Assembly: GCA_963999645.1 (NCBI GenBank)
Contig: CAXEUY010000004.1
Coordinates: 67,771-131,770 of the forward strand
DNA: 64,000 nt
Direction of reading: 5' to 3'
From: MedAcidi-G1 sp002294285
GTDB taxonomy: Bacteria > Actinomycetota > Acidimicrobiia > Acidimicrobiales > MedAcidi-G1
Below, in pieces: positions 26,574 to 34,590 of the stretch. The translations under genes were made by a program, and so were the position numbers. A model generated the notes under the pieces. It was not told where the DNA came from. It did not search any database and saw only the letters and a list, made by a program, of their open reading frames with translations. How positions within the stretch are numbered: the stretch's first letter is position 1; each line of letters opens with the position of its first letter.

Positions 26574-26601
26574 GACGGACGTCACATAGACGCGTTCGTC
26601 C
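26573..26601 (+). promoter_or_regulatory. 9-bp hairpin following the leader peptide
   Basis: GGACGGACG (26573-26581) pairs over its whole length with CGTTCGTCC (26593-26601), with one G-U pair. It begins at the last base of the leader stop codon. It is in the position of the pause (1:2) hairpin of leader attenuators; a ribosome held on the leucine codons would cover its left arm. Confidence 0.6.
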
Positions 26602-26602
26602 C

Positions 26603-26633
26603 ACCTCCTGAGCCAAAGGCCGGGAGGTTTTTT
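26603..26633 (+). terminator. Rho-independent terminator of the leu attenuator
   Basis: ACCTCC (26603-26608) pairs with GGAGGT (26623-26628), with GCC-aaa-GGC inside (26612-26620), followed by a run of T residues (26628-26633 and again 26636-26640). It stands 40 bases before leuA, so it would stop transcripts from the leu promoter unless an antiterminator forms. Confidence 0.75.
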
Positions 26634-26673
26634 ACTTTTTAGGCAACAGCAAGATAAACAATGGAGAACAGAA

Positions 26674-28248
26674 ATGAGCAATGAAACTGCTAAGGAAAAA
26701 GTGGTTATTTTTGACACTACTTTGCGAGATGGTGAGCAATCACCCGGCATCTCACTTGACGTGGGGGAAAAACTTGAAATCGCAGGACAACTTGCTCGAC
26801 TGGGAGTCGATTACATCGAAGCAGGTTTTCCCATAGCAAGCCAAGGTGACTTTGACGCTGTCCACGCAATAGCATCTAATGTAAGCGGACCAGTAATTTG
26901 CGGGCTTTCGCGCACAAGCTATAAAGATATTGATCGTTGTTGGGAAGCTATAGAACCCGCAGAAAAAAGAAGAATTCATACATTTATAGCTACGAGCCCA
27001 ACTCATATGGAACACAAGTTAAAAATGACTCCAGAGCAAGTGCTATCTGAGGCCGCCTCTGCAGTCGGCAGAGCAAGAGAATATACAGATGATGTTGAAT
27101 TCAGCCCTGAGGACGCATCTAGGTCAGATTTCGATTTCATGTGTGATGTTCTACAAGCTGCGGTTGATAACGGAGCAGGAACACTAAATATTCCAGACAC
27201 TGTTGGGTACGCGACACCCCATGAATGGGCTGACAGGATTAAATCAATAAGAGAAAGAGTTAAGGGAGATTACATAATCAGTACCCACTGCCATAATGAC
27301 CTCGGTTTGGCGGTTGCTAACTCTTTGGCGGCTGTTGTATCAGGAGCCCGCCAAGTCGAATGCACAATAAACGGAATTGGAGAAAGAGCAGGAAATGCTG
27401 CTATGGAGGAGATCGTAATGACACTCCGAACTCGTCCAGACATATATCCAAATCTTGAAGTAGGAATTGAAACAGAAGAATTAGCGCGTTCGAGTCGGAT
27501 GGTCAGCCGGCTAACCGGATATCCAGTCCAATACAACAAAGCTGTCGTCGGAAGAAATGCCTTCGCGCATGAGTCAGGCATACATCAACATGGCGTGCTC
27601 AATGAAAGAACGACTTATGAAATAATGGATCCTTCAGTAGTAGGCCAGGACGGCAGCAAACTAGTGCTAGGAAAACACTCCGGACGAGCAGCATTCAAAG
27701 ATGCACTTTCAAAAATGGGCCTTGACATACAGGGGGACGCATTGAACGGCGCTTTTGCTCGCTTTAAAGAGCTAGCAGATCGTAAAGTTCAACTCAGTGA
27801 TGCAGATTTGGAAGCCCTCGTTGCAGAAGAAGTGGGCAGTTCAATTGAAAATTCTTATGAGCTAGTAACACTCGATGTAAAAGGCGGCAATGCTAATACT
27901 CCCACTGCGGAGGTCATTTTAAAATCTGATGGAGCACAGATAAATGCAACATCAGAGGGAGATGGAATGGTTGATGCCGCTTGTACAGCTATAAAAAAAG
28001 CTACAGGTATAGAAGGACGCCTAACAGATTACAGCGTGAATTCAGTGACCGGTGGAGTTGACGCATTAGCAGACGTAGCACTTTCTTTTGAAAGTGCGGA
28101 CGGACTAAAAGTGTCAGGTAGAGGTTTGTCTACAGATGTTGTTGAGGCTTCCGCTAGAGCATTTATTTCAGCTCTAAACAAAGTAGTTCGGGTTCGCAAT
28201 ACTGGCGAAAACCCGCAAGCGGTGGATCGTCCGGGTCATATCGGTTAA
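26674..28248 (+). CDS. leuA: 2-isopropylmalate synthase
   Basis: A 524-residue LeuA of the bacterial type 1 length. The catalytic start TLRDGEQSPGISL, the substrate segment THCHNDLGLAVANSLAA with the metal-binding His-x-His, and the GERAGNAAMEEIVM motif are intact. A C-terminal LeuA regulatory (allosteric) domain follows from about residue 395 and ends with ALNKVV. It condenses acetyl-CoA with 2-ketoisovalerate, the committed step to leucine. GGAGAACAG serves as ribosome binding site for ATG 26674. First structural gene of leuACD, and controlled by the attenuator just upstream. Confidence 0.96.
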   Translation: MSNETAKEKVVIFDTTLRDGEQSPGISLDVGEKLEIAGQLARLGVDYIEAGFPIASQGDFDAVHAIASNVSGPVICGLSRTSYKDIDRCWEAIEPAEKRRIHTFIATSPTHMEHKLKMTPEQVLSEAASAVGRAREYTDDVEFSPEDASRSDFDFMCDVLQAAVDNGAGTLNIPDTVGYATPHEWADRIKSIRERVKGDYIISTHCHNDLGLAVANSLAAVVSGARQVECTINGIGERAGNAAMEEIVMTLRTRPDIYPNLEVGIETEELARSSRMVSRLTGYPVQYNKAVVGRNAFAHESGIHQHGVLNERTTYEIMDPSVVGQDGSKLVLGKHSGRAAFKDALSKMGLDIQGDALNGAFARFKELADRKVQLSDADLEALVAEEVGSSIENSYELVTLDVKGGNANTPTAEVILKSDGAQINATSEGDGMVDAACTAIKKATGIEGRLTDYSVNSVTGGVDALADVALSFESADGLKVSGRGLSTDVVEASARAFISALNKVVRVRNTGENPQAVDRPGHIG

Positions 28249-28271
28249 TAAAGGTAGAATGGAAAACTTCT

Positions 28272-29678
28272 ATGTCAGGAAAAACACTTAGTCAAAAAGT
28301 TTGGGAACGTCACGTAGTGCACCGAGATGAAACAGGTTCGGATCTACTCTTCATAGATTTACATCTTGTTCATGAAGTCACTTCCCCTCAAGCTTTTGAT
28401 GGTTTACGACTAGCAGGCAGAGGAGTTCTTCGTCCTGATTTAACAGTTGCGACTGAAGATCACAATGTTCCAACCTCTGATATTGACAAACCCATTGCTG
28501 ACCCTGTCAGCCGCAAACAAGTAGAAACTTTAAGAAAAAACTGTTCCGAATTTGATATACGACTTTTTTCGATGGGTGATGAAGGCCAAGGAATTGTTCA
28601 TGTAATAGGACCAGAAATGGGCCTGACACTCCCTGGGATGACTGTTGTTTGCGGTGACAGTCATACAAGTACCCACGGGGCATTTGGCGCGCTTGCATTC
28701 GGAATTGGGACAAGTGAAGTTGAACATGTTCTGGCAACGCAAACACTTCCTCAAACAGAGCCAGGAACTCTAGCAGTAACAGTTGATGGGAAACTTCCTG
28801 AAGGGAGTACAGCTAAAGATGTAATTCTTGCAATCGTAGGAGAGTTAGGGACAGGAGGTGGAATAGGAAAAATTATTGAGTACAGAGGTGAAGTGATACG
28901 GAATCTTTCAATGGAAGGAAGGATGACAGTTTGCAATATGTCCATAGAAGCCGGAGCTAAAGCAGGATTAATTGCACCAGACGAAACAACTTTTGACTAC
29001 TTAAAGGGAAGGACATACAGTCCGAATGAAAGCCAGTGGGAAAAAGCTGTAGAAGACTGGAAGCTATTGGCTTCTGACACAGATGCAAAATTTGATCAAG
29101 AAGTAGTTCTAGATGGAAACAACATTTCACCCCACGTGACTTGGGGAACGAACCCTGGTCAAGTAGCCCCAATAAATGGTTCGATTCCAGACCCTGAGCA
29201 ATTCTCGGAACCCGCGCAACAAGAGTCAGCAAGAAGAGCACTCGAATATATGGGAATTACAGCTGGAACTAAAATCTCCGAAATTCCGGTAAACACAGTT
29301 TTTATTGGATCTTGCACGAATAGCCGTATAGAGGATCTTAGAGAAGCTGCAAAAGTTGCTCAAGGAAAACAAGTTGCATCTGGAGTTAGAACTCTCGTAG
29401 TGCCAGGATCTGGTTCTGTAAAGGCTCAGGCTGAATCAGAGGGTTTGCATGAAATATTCCGAGAGGCTGGATTCGATTGGAGAGAACCCGGTTGCTCTAT
29501 GTGTCTAGCGATGAACCCAGACAAACTCCAAAAAGATGAACGTTGCGCAAGTACAAGTAACCGCAACTTTGAGGGCCGTCAAGGGCGAGGCGGAAGAACA
29601 CACTTGGTGTCACCAGCTGTTGCAGCAGCTACAGCTATCGCAGGGACCTTTGCAGTACCAGATGATTTAGTGGGATAA
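28272..29678 (+). CDS. leuC: 3-isopropylmalate dehydratase large subunit
   Basis: A 468-residue aconitase-family protein with the [4Fe-4S] ligands in VFIGSCTNSRIEDL and PGCSMCLAMNPD (C-x2-C), and the GDSHTSTHGAFGALAFGIGTSE active-site loop. These are the LeuC signatures and the length is standard. With LeuD it isomerises 2-isopropylmalate to 3-isopropylmalate. It lies 23 bases after leuA and 14 before leuD. No leuB appears in the cluster; it must be elsewhere. Confidence 0.96.
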   Translation: MSGKTLSQKVWERHVVHRDETGSDLLFIDLHLVHEVTSPQAFDGLRLAGRGVLRPDLTVATEDHNVPTSDIDKPIADPVSRKQVETLRKNCSEFDIRLFSMGDEGQGIVHVIGPEMGLTLPGMTVVCGDSHTSTHGAFGALAFGIGTSEVEHVLATQTLPQTEPGTLAVTVDGKLPEGSTAKDVILAIVGELGTGGGIGKIIEYRGEVIRNLSMEGRMTVCNMSIEAGAKAGLIAPDETTFDYLKGRTYSPNESQWEKAVEDWKLLASDTDAKFDQEVVLDGNNISPHVTWGTNPGQVAPINGSIPDPEQFSEPAQQESARRALEYMGITAGTKISEIPVNTVFIGSCTNSRIEDLREAAKVAQGKQVASGVRTLVVPGSGSVKAQAESEGLHEIFREAGFDWREPGCSMCLAMNPDKLQKDERCASTSNRNFEGRQGRGGRTHLVSPAVAAATAIAGTFAVPDDLVG

Positions 29679-29692
29679 GGAAGGAAACAATA

Positions 29693-30289
29693 GTGGAACC
29701 AGTAGAAATAGTTTTCGGCACAGCTCTACCATTGAACCGTTCCGATATAGACACTGATCAAATAATCCCAAGTGACTGGCTTAAAAGAGTTGAGAGAACA
29801 GGTTTCGATCGAGGACTATTTAGTGAGTGGAGAGACGATCCATCATTTGTGCTAAATGATGAACGTTTCACAGAAGCAACGATCCTCGTAGCAGGAGCGA
29901 ACTTTGGAACCGGATCGTCTAGAGAACACGCTGTTTGGGCTATTCAACAATACGGATTCAAAGCAGTAATTTCGCCGCGTTTTGCAGACATTTTTAGAAA
30001 CAACTGCACGAAAAATGGTTTAGTTCCAGTTCAAGTGTCAGCCGAAATCGGCGAAGAACTACTTAGATCGGTAGAGAGCAATCCTGAATTAGTCATTACT
30101 GTAGATGTTTCAAAACGTGTTCTTGAAGTTCCTGATTTGAATATCTCTTGCAGTTTTCCTCTTGAAGACGCAGTGCAAGAGAGGTTTCTAAAAGGTCTCG
30201 ATGATATTGGAATCACAATGAAATACGAATCGGAGATTCACGAATATCAACAACAAAGACCAGATTGGTTGCCTTCTATCAGTGCTTAA
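29693..30289 (+). CDS. leuD: 3-isopropylmalate dehydratase small subunit
   Basis: A 198-residue swivel-domain subunit beginning at GTG 29693. It has the expected LNRSDIDTDQIIPSDWLKR loop and the substrate-binding GANFGTGSSREHAVWAI motif, then FADIFRNNCTKNGLVPV. It completes the LeuCD isomerase. The stop overlaps the GTG start of the following lipoprotein gene by eight bases, which couples that gene to the leucine operon. Confidence 0.95.
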   Translation: MEPVEIVFGTALPLNRSDIDTDQIIPSDWLKRVERTGFDRGLFSEWRDDPSFVLNDERFTEATILVAGANFGTGSSREHAVWAIQQYGFKAVISPRFADIFRNNCTKNGLVPVQVSAEIGEELLRSVESNPELVITVDVSKRVLEVPDLNISCSFPLEDAVQERFLKGLDDIGITMKYESEIHEYQQQRPDWLPSISA

Positions 30290-32393
30290 CACGAGAAAAA
30301 CACAAAGTAAAAATAAGAAAATTTTGAGCATTCTATTTTTGCTGGGTTTATTTTCAGTTAACTGTGCAGACGATCGGCATGGGCTTAATACATCCGGCTA
30401 TCCGTTAGTTCCAGAAGAAAATTATTCTCCAACAACTAGTTACTTAAACGAAACAAATTCGACGACAGTAACAAAAGCAACCATCAATTTAGAGGAAGTC
30501 GAACTAACAAGTGGATTAATACCGTTCGCAGCCTGTGATGAACTTCTCAGATACCTCCAAGATGAGGCTTTAAAAAGGGTGGGACCATACGGGCTTGATG
30601 GTTTCGGCTGGGGGCCAATTTTTCCAATGCCGATGATGGAAAGGAGTTTCGCAGACACGGAACCTCTTATGGCATCAGGTCTTGGAAATGATTTTTCTGG
30701 AACGAATGTTCAAGAAGTAGGGATAGATGAACCAGATTTCATTAAAACAAATGGAGAAATAATCGCCATATTAGAAGACAATAGTTTGCACATAGTTGAT
30801 CCGAAATCGTTTTCGTCTGAACCTATAGGTTCAGTTCAACTTGAAGCCCTCTCATGGGGAAGCGAGATGTTTCTCAATGGAAACAGACTCTGGGTTATGG
30901 CACAGACTGACCTGTATTCAGTCTCCCCGTTAATGGCAGAAATAATCCCTATTGACGGATGGAAACCTCGCACGACAATTGTTGAAGTAGATATAACAGA
31001 TCCATCACAACCGCTGCAAGTAGCGAGCATGGTGATTGAAGGTCGTTATGTGAGTGCCAGAGTTGTAGATGGCATTGCAAGAATAGTTGTTTCATCAACT
31101 CCTACTGATCTTCCTTTCGTTACACCTCAAAGTCCTTCAGCAGAAGAAGTCGCTACAAAAGCTAATAGGCAAGCGATAGTTGAAACAACAATCTCTAACT
31201 GGGTGCCTTCGTATGTATTTGAAACAAAAGGTAAAGATGTCGAAGAAGGCCAGTTGATCCAATGCGAAAAAGTTTCCCATCCTCCAAAATTTTCAGGTTT
31301 TACTTCACTTTCAGTTTTAGACATTGATCTAAATTCCGATATGGAGCCTCCTGAAGCGGTAGCTGTCTTAACAGAAGGGGAGAACGTTTACGCAAGTCCA
31401 GAGAATCTTTTTATTTCAACAACCGACTACCCAGAGGCGATTTCATTTGATCAAGAAAATCTGCAGAGGTCAGAAGAACCTCAATATTTGACTTCTATTC
31501 ATCAGTTCTCTTTGGGAGCGAGTGAAAAGACAGAGTACAGGTCATCGATAGATCTTGAAGGTCATTTACTCAACCAATTCGCTATGTCAGAACATGAAGG
31601 ACACCTGAGAGTCGCTACTACTAGCGGATCACCATGGGGTTTCGACGAAATGAATGAATCGAAAGTGACGGTGATAGCTCTAAGAGAAGGAGGTATGACT
31701 CAGGTTGGACAAGTAGGCGGTATGGGTAAGGGAGAGAGAATATTCGCAGTCAGATTCTTGGAAGATCTCGGTTACATCGTAACTTTTCGACAAACTGACC
31801 CTTTTTACACACTTGATCTAGCAATTCCTGAAGATCCAAAAGTAAAAGGCGAATTAAAAATCACTGGATACAGCGGCTATCTACACCCAATAGAACAAAA
31901 TCTAGTAATGGGAGTTGGACAAGAAGCTACCGAAGATGGTGTCACCACTGGAACTAAAGTAGCTCTTTATGATGTTGAAAATCTTGAAAACCCAAGAGCT
32001 TTGGACACATGGTTGCCGGGAGGCGGAAGAAGCTCAGCGGAATGGGACCACCGTGCTTTTCTGTGGTGGGCGCCCGAGCAAATAGCGGTTCTACCGTTTT
32101 CGGATTGGATGAATGGTGACGCCGGAGCAGTGATGTTGAAAGTAAGAGAGAAAAGATTAGAGGAATTTGGACGCATAACACATTCTTCACCAGATTCACC
32201 GCTAGGCGAACAACCTGAATTTCCGATCTCTATTCAACGTGCGCTAATAATCGGAGAAGAAATCTGGACGTATTCTCGTGGACAACTTCAAGCAAATTTG
32301 ATTAACGATCTATCAGTAAGCAAAAGAATTAAATTCGCTACTTTTCTTGAAGACGGCCCGATTGTTCTGCCAGAACCATTCCCAATGCCGTGA
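30282..32393 (+). CDS. Secreted beta-propeller lipoprotein (Beta_propel domain)
   Basis: A 703-residue predicted lipoprotein: basic start, hydrophobic helix, lipobox LFSVNC giving a lipid-anchored cysteine near residue 29. The mature protein begins with a Thr/Asn-rich spacer, then ATNVQEVGIDEPDFIKTNGE-type sequence (here SGTNVQEVGIDEPDFIKTNG), which is the entry motif of the family called beta-propeller domain (pfam09826), found in exported proteins of archaea and bacteria. The propeller fills most of the rest. Function unknown in the family. It begins inside leuD (overlap of eight bases), a coupling that has no obvious metabolic reason. Confidence 0.8.
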   Translation: MLNTRKTQSKNKKILSILFLLGLFSVNCADDRHGLNTSGYPLVPEENYSPTTSYLNETNSTTVTKATINLEEVELTSGLIPFAACDELLRYLQDEALKRVGPYGLDGFGWGPIFPMPMMERSFADTEPLMASGLGNDFSGTNVQEVGIDEPDFIKTNGEIIAILEDNSLHIVDPKSFSSEPIGSVQLEALSWGSEMFLNGNRLWVMAQTDLYSVSPLMAEIIPIDGWKPRTTIVEVDITDPSQPLQVASMVIEGRYVSARVVDGIARIVVSSTPTDLPFVTPQSPSAEEVATKANRQAIVETTISNWVPSYVFETKGKDVEEGQLIQCEKVSHPPKFSGFTSLSVLDIDLNSDMEPPEAVAVLTEGENVYASPENLFISTTDYPEAISFDQENLQRSEEPQYLTSIHQFSLGASEKTEYRSSIDLEGHLLNQFAMSEHEGHLRVATTSGSPWGFDEMNESKVTVIALREGGMTQVGQVGGMGKGERIFAVRFLEDLGYIVTFRQTDPFYTLDLAIPEDPKVKGELKITGYSGYLHPIEQNLVMGVGQEATEDGVTTGTKVALYDVENLENPRALDTWLPGGGRSSAEWDHRAFLWWAPEQIAVLPFSDWMNGDAGAVMLKVREKRLEEFGRITHSSPDSPLGEQPEFPISIQRALIIGEEIWTYSRGQLQANLINDLSVSKRIKFATFLEDGPIVLPEPFPMP

Positions 32394-32413
32394 GATTCAA
32401 AAATGAAAACCTT

Positions 32414-33013
32414 TCACGAAACAGAATGAGCTTGGTCAACTAGAGAAAAAATCCCTTCCAGATCTAGATGCCCCATATGGGTTGCAACATTGCCTTCAGA
32501 GGTGATTACAGCAAAAGCTGGTTGGTTTATAACACCAAATTTTCTCCACACTTCACCCCTGTCTGCGATGTTAGTGAAGTTCAACCCCCACTCTAAAACC
32601 CTTTTTCTTCCAAGCTCAGGATTTAGAATCGCTCCAACCCCCACGACTTTAAGTAAATTATTTGCTGCAACGACCGTCGGAGCTTCTCTACGACATGTAA
32701 GTCAATTAGGAGCCCAAAACCAGAAAAGAACATCCTGGCCAAATCTATTTCCATTTTGCGAAAGATTATCAGTCGCTTCATCACCATCTAGCCAAAGTTC
32801 ACGTCCATCAACCGTTTCACCTTCTGTAGTTACTGCAATGAAATCAAGCTCAGGTGGTACGACGATTTCCACAATGGTAGTAGTTGTCTCAACTCGAGGA
32901 ACTGTCGTTGAGGAAGAAGAAGATTTGGCAGAAGTCATAGAATCATTTGGAATCGGATTTGAACAACCCAAAATCACCAGAGATAGACCAAATGTCAAAC
33001 AAAAACCGCGCAC
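32414..33013 (-). CDS. MPT53/TlpA-like thioredoxin-fold lipoprotein with UGA at the first active-site cysteine: probable selenoprotein
   Basis: From GTG 33013 the reverse strand encodes 199 residues if the TGA at 32704-32702 (codon 104) is read through. The first part has a lipobox (LVILGC, Cys17) and a Ser/Thr-rich spacer. The domain then reads VLFWFWAPN-U-LTCRREAP, i.e. the CxxC redox motif of TlpA/DsbE-type thioredoxins with its first cysteine replaced by UGA and the second cysteine intact. The cis-proline motif (NQPAFAVI), a NFTNI-D segment and VWRKFGV after it match mycobacterial MPT53. Both halves are in the same frame and conserved. Membrane-anchored outside the cytoplasm, it would reduce or oxidise exported thiols. 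Ordinary gene callers would give two fragments, 32702-33013 and 32414-32644. Confidence 0.88.
32676..32694 (-). promoter_or_regulatory. Candidate SECIS hairpin of the thioredoxin-like UGA
   Basis: Seven bases after the UGA the mRNA can fold GUCG (32694-32691) with CGAC (32679-32676), then a two-base 5' bulge (UA), then GAG with CUC around the three-base loop AAG; a U-G pair may extend the base. The apical loop starts about 19 bases after the UGA, inside the range used by bacterial SECIS elements, and a bulged U on the 5' side of the upper stem is a feature of the E. coli fdhF element. Confidence 0.5.
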
Positions 33014-33046
33014 GGAATAACTTTACGTCGGATACCGTCAAAATAA

Positions 33047-33133
33047 GTGAGCACAAGGCGTTTAATTATTTCAGCACTTTTTTGTGGTTTGGCAATCCTG
33101 TTTGCATTTGCCATTCAAGTGCTTTTAGCTTGA
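33047..33133 (+). CDS. Possible 28-residue single-helix membrane microprotein
   Basis: GTG 33047 to TGA 33133 encodes a basic start (STRRL) followed by about 22 hydrophobic residues ending in VLLA, i.e. one transmembrane helix. It lies in the gap between the divergent thioredoxin-like lipoprotein and lpdA, 46 bases before lpdA on the same strand. No good ribosome binding site is seen, and short hydrophobic frames arise by chance, so this is tentative. It may belong to the lpdA transcript. Confidence 0.35.
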   Translation: MSTRRLIISALFCGLAILFAFAIQVLLA

Positions 33134-33179
33134 AGTAAGTAAAAAAGACTGAAACAATTCAAAACTAAGAAGTGAAAAT

Positions 33180-34589
33180 ATGACAGAAAATTATGATTTA
33201 GTTGTAATTGGGGGTGGACCTGCTGGTTATGCAGCGGCTCTTTACGGTTCAGCTGCTGGACTTAAAGTAGCACTCGTAGAAGAAAATAAAATCGGAGGAA
33301 CATGCCTTCATGTCGGATGCATCCCCGCAAAGGAACTTCTAGAGACCGCCTCAGTGCTAAGAGCAGTGCGTCAAGCACAGGATTTTGGAATTGAAACAAT
33401 TAAAGAGCCTGCGATTGACCTTTCGATAAGCCAAAATCGAAAACAAACAGTTATTGATCAACTTTTCACCGGACTTAATTCCTTACTGGTCGGACGCGAA
33501 GTCACCATCTATTCAGGAAAAGGGTTTTTAGGACCCGAGCGAAAAATCGAAATTAAAAAAGATAATGAAACTGAAACCATCCAGGGTAAAAATGTGCTTC
33601 TAGCCACAGGTTCCACACCGCGCACGATTGAAGGATTTGAAATCGATGGAAAGATTGTAGTGACGAGTGATGAATTTCTATCTCTTGATCAAATTCCCGA
33701 TCGTGTTGCAGTAATTGGAGGTGGTGCCATCGGATGCGAATTTGCTTCACTGCTAAATGATTTGGGTTCATCAGTCACTTTGCTCGAGAGCCTTGATGAA
33801 ATACTTGCAGGATGCGACAAAGATGTCTCAACTTCATTAAGAAGATCGTTCTCAAAAAAGGGAATAGACATCCAGACAGGAGTGAAAGTTGAAGGGCATG
33901 AAAGCGATGGCCAGAAGACAACCCTTAGCTGGTCTAAAGATGGTGACGTAAATCAATTAGAAGTTGATTTAGTAGTCGTATCTGTCGGTCGACAACCAAA
34001 TGGTAATTCTGCTGGACTACAAAATACTCAAATAGGAATAGATGAAAAAGGTTATATAGAAGTTGATGAGAGACTAAAAACAAAAGAACAAGGAGTTTGG
34101 GCTGCAGGAGACGTTATTAACACCCCACAGCTAGCGCACGTAGGTTTCGCTGAAGGAATTTTCGCTGTTAAAGAAATTTTAGGAGAGTGCCCAGTGCCGA
34201 TCGACCCAGAAACCGTGCCGTGGTGCATTTATTGTGACCCCGAAGTCGCTTTTGCAGGTCTAACTGAAGAAAAGGCAAAAGCTGCTGGCTACGAAGTGAG
34301 TGTTTCGAAACATCGATATTCAGGAAACGGAAGAGCGATGATAATTGGTGAAACCGAAGGACTGGTAAAGGTAATCGCAGAGAATAAAGGTGATGGAAAA
34401 GCAGGCCGCATTTTGGGTGTGCACATGGTTGGTCCATGGGTTACAGAACAACTTGGCCAAGCCTATTTAGCAGTAAATCTAGAGGCAACGGTTGATGAAG
34501 TCGCTAATCATATTCAAGCCCATCCGACTTTGAGCGAACTTTTTGGTGAAACTGTTATGTCTCTAACAGGGCGATCTCTCCACGGTTAA
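33180..34589 (+). CDS. lpdA: Dihydrolipoyl dehydrogenase
   Basis: A 469-residue pyridine nucleotide-disulfide oxidoreductase. FAD motif VIGGGPAGYAAA, redox-active disulfide GGTCLHVGC (C42 and C47), NAD motif VIGGGAIGCEFA, VWAAGDV for FAD, and the C-terminal His-Glu dyad region HIQAHPTLSELFGE. All E3 components (pyruvate or 2-oxoglutarate dehydrogenase, glycine cleavage) have this set. It regenerates lipoamide with NAD+. It lies one base before the lipBA fusion gene, so E3 and lipoate supply are one unit. Confidence 0.95.
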   Translation: MTENYDLVVIGGGPAGYAAALYGSAAGLKVALVEENKIGGTCLHVGCIPAKELLETASVLRAVRQAQDFGIETIKEPAIDLSISQNRKQTVIDQLFTGLNSLLVGREVTIYSGKGFLGPERKIEIKKDNETETIQGKNVLLATGSTPRTIEGFEIDGKIVVTSDEFLSLDQIPDRVAVIGGGAIGCEFASLLNDLGSSVTLLESLDEILAGCDKDVSTSLRRSFSKKGIDIQTGVKVEGHESDGQKTTLSWSKDGDVNQLEVDLVVVSVGRQPNGNSAGLQNTQIGIDEKGYIEVDERLKTKEQGVWAAGDVINTPQLAHVGFAEGIFAVKEILGECPVPIDPETVPWCIYCDPEVAFAGLTEEKAKAAGYEVSVSKHRYSGNGRAMIIGETEGLVKVIAENKGDGKAGRILGVHMVGPWVTEQLGQAYLAVNLEATVDEVANHIQAHPTLSELFGETVMSLTGRSLHG

Positions 34590-34590
34590 A

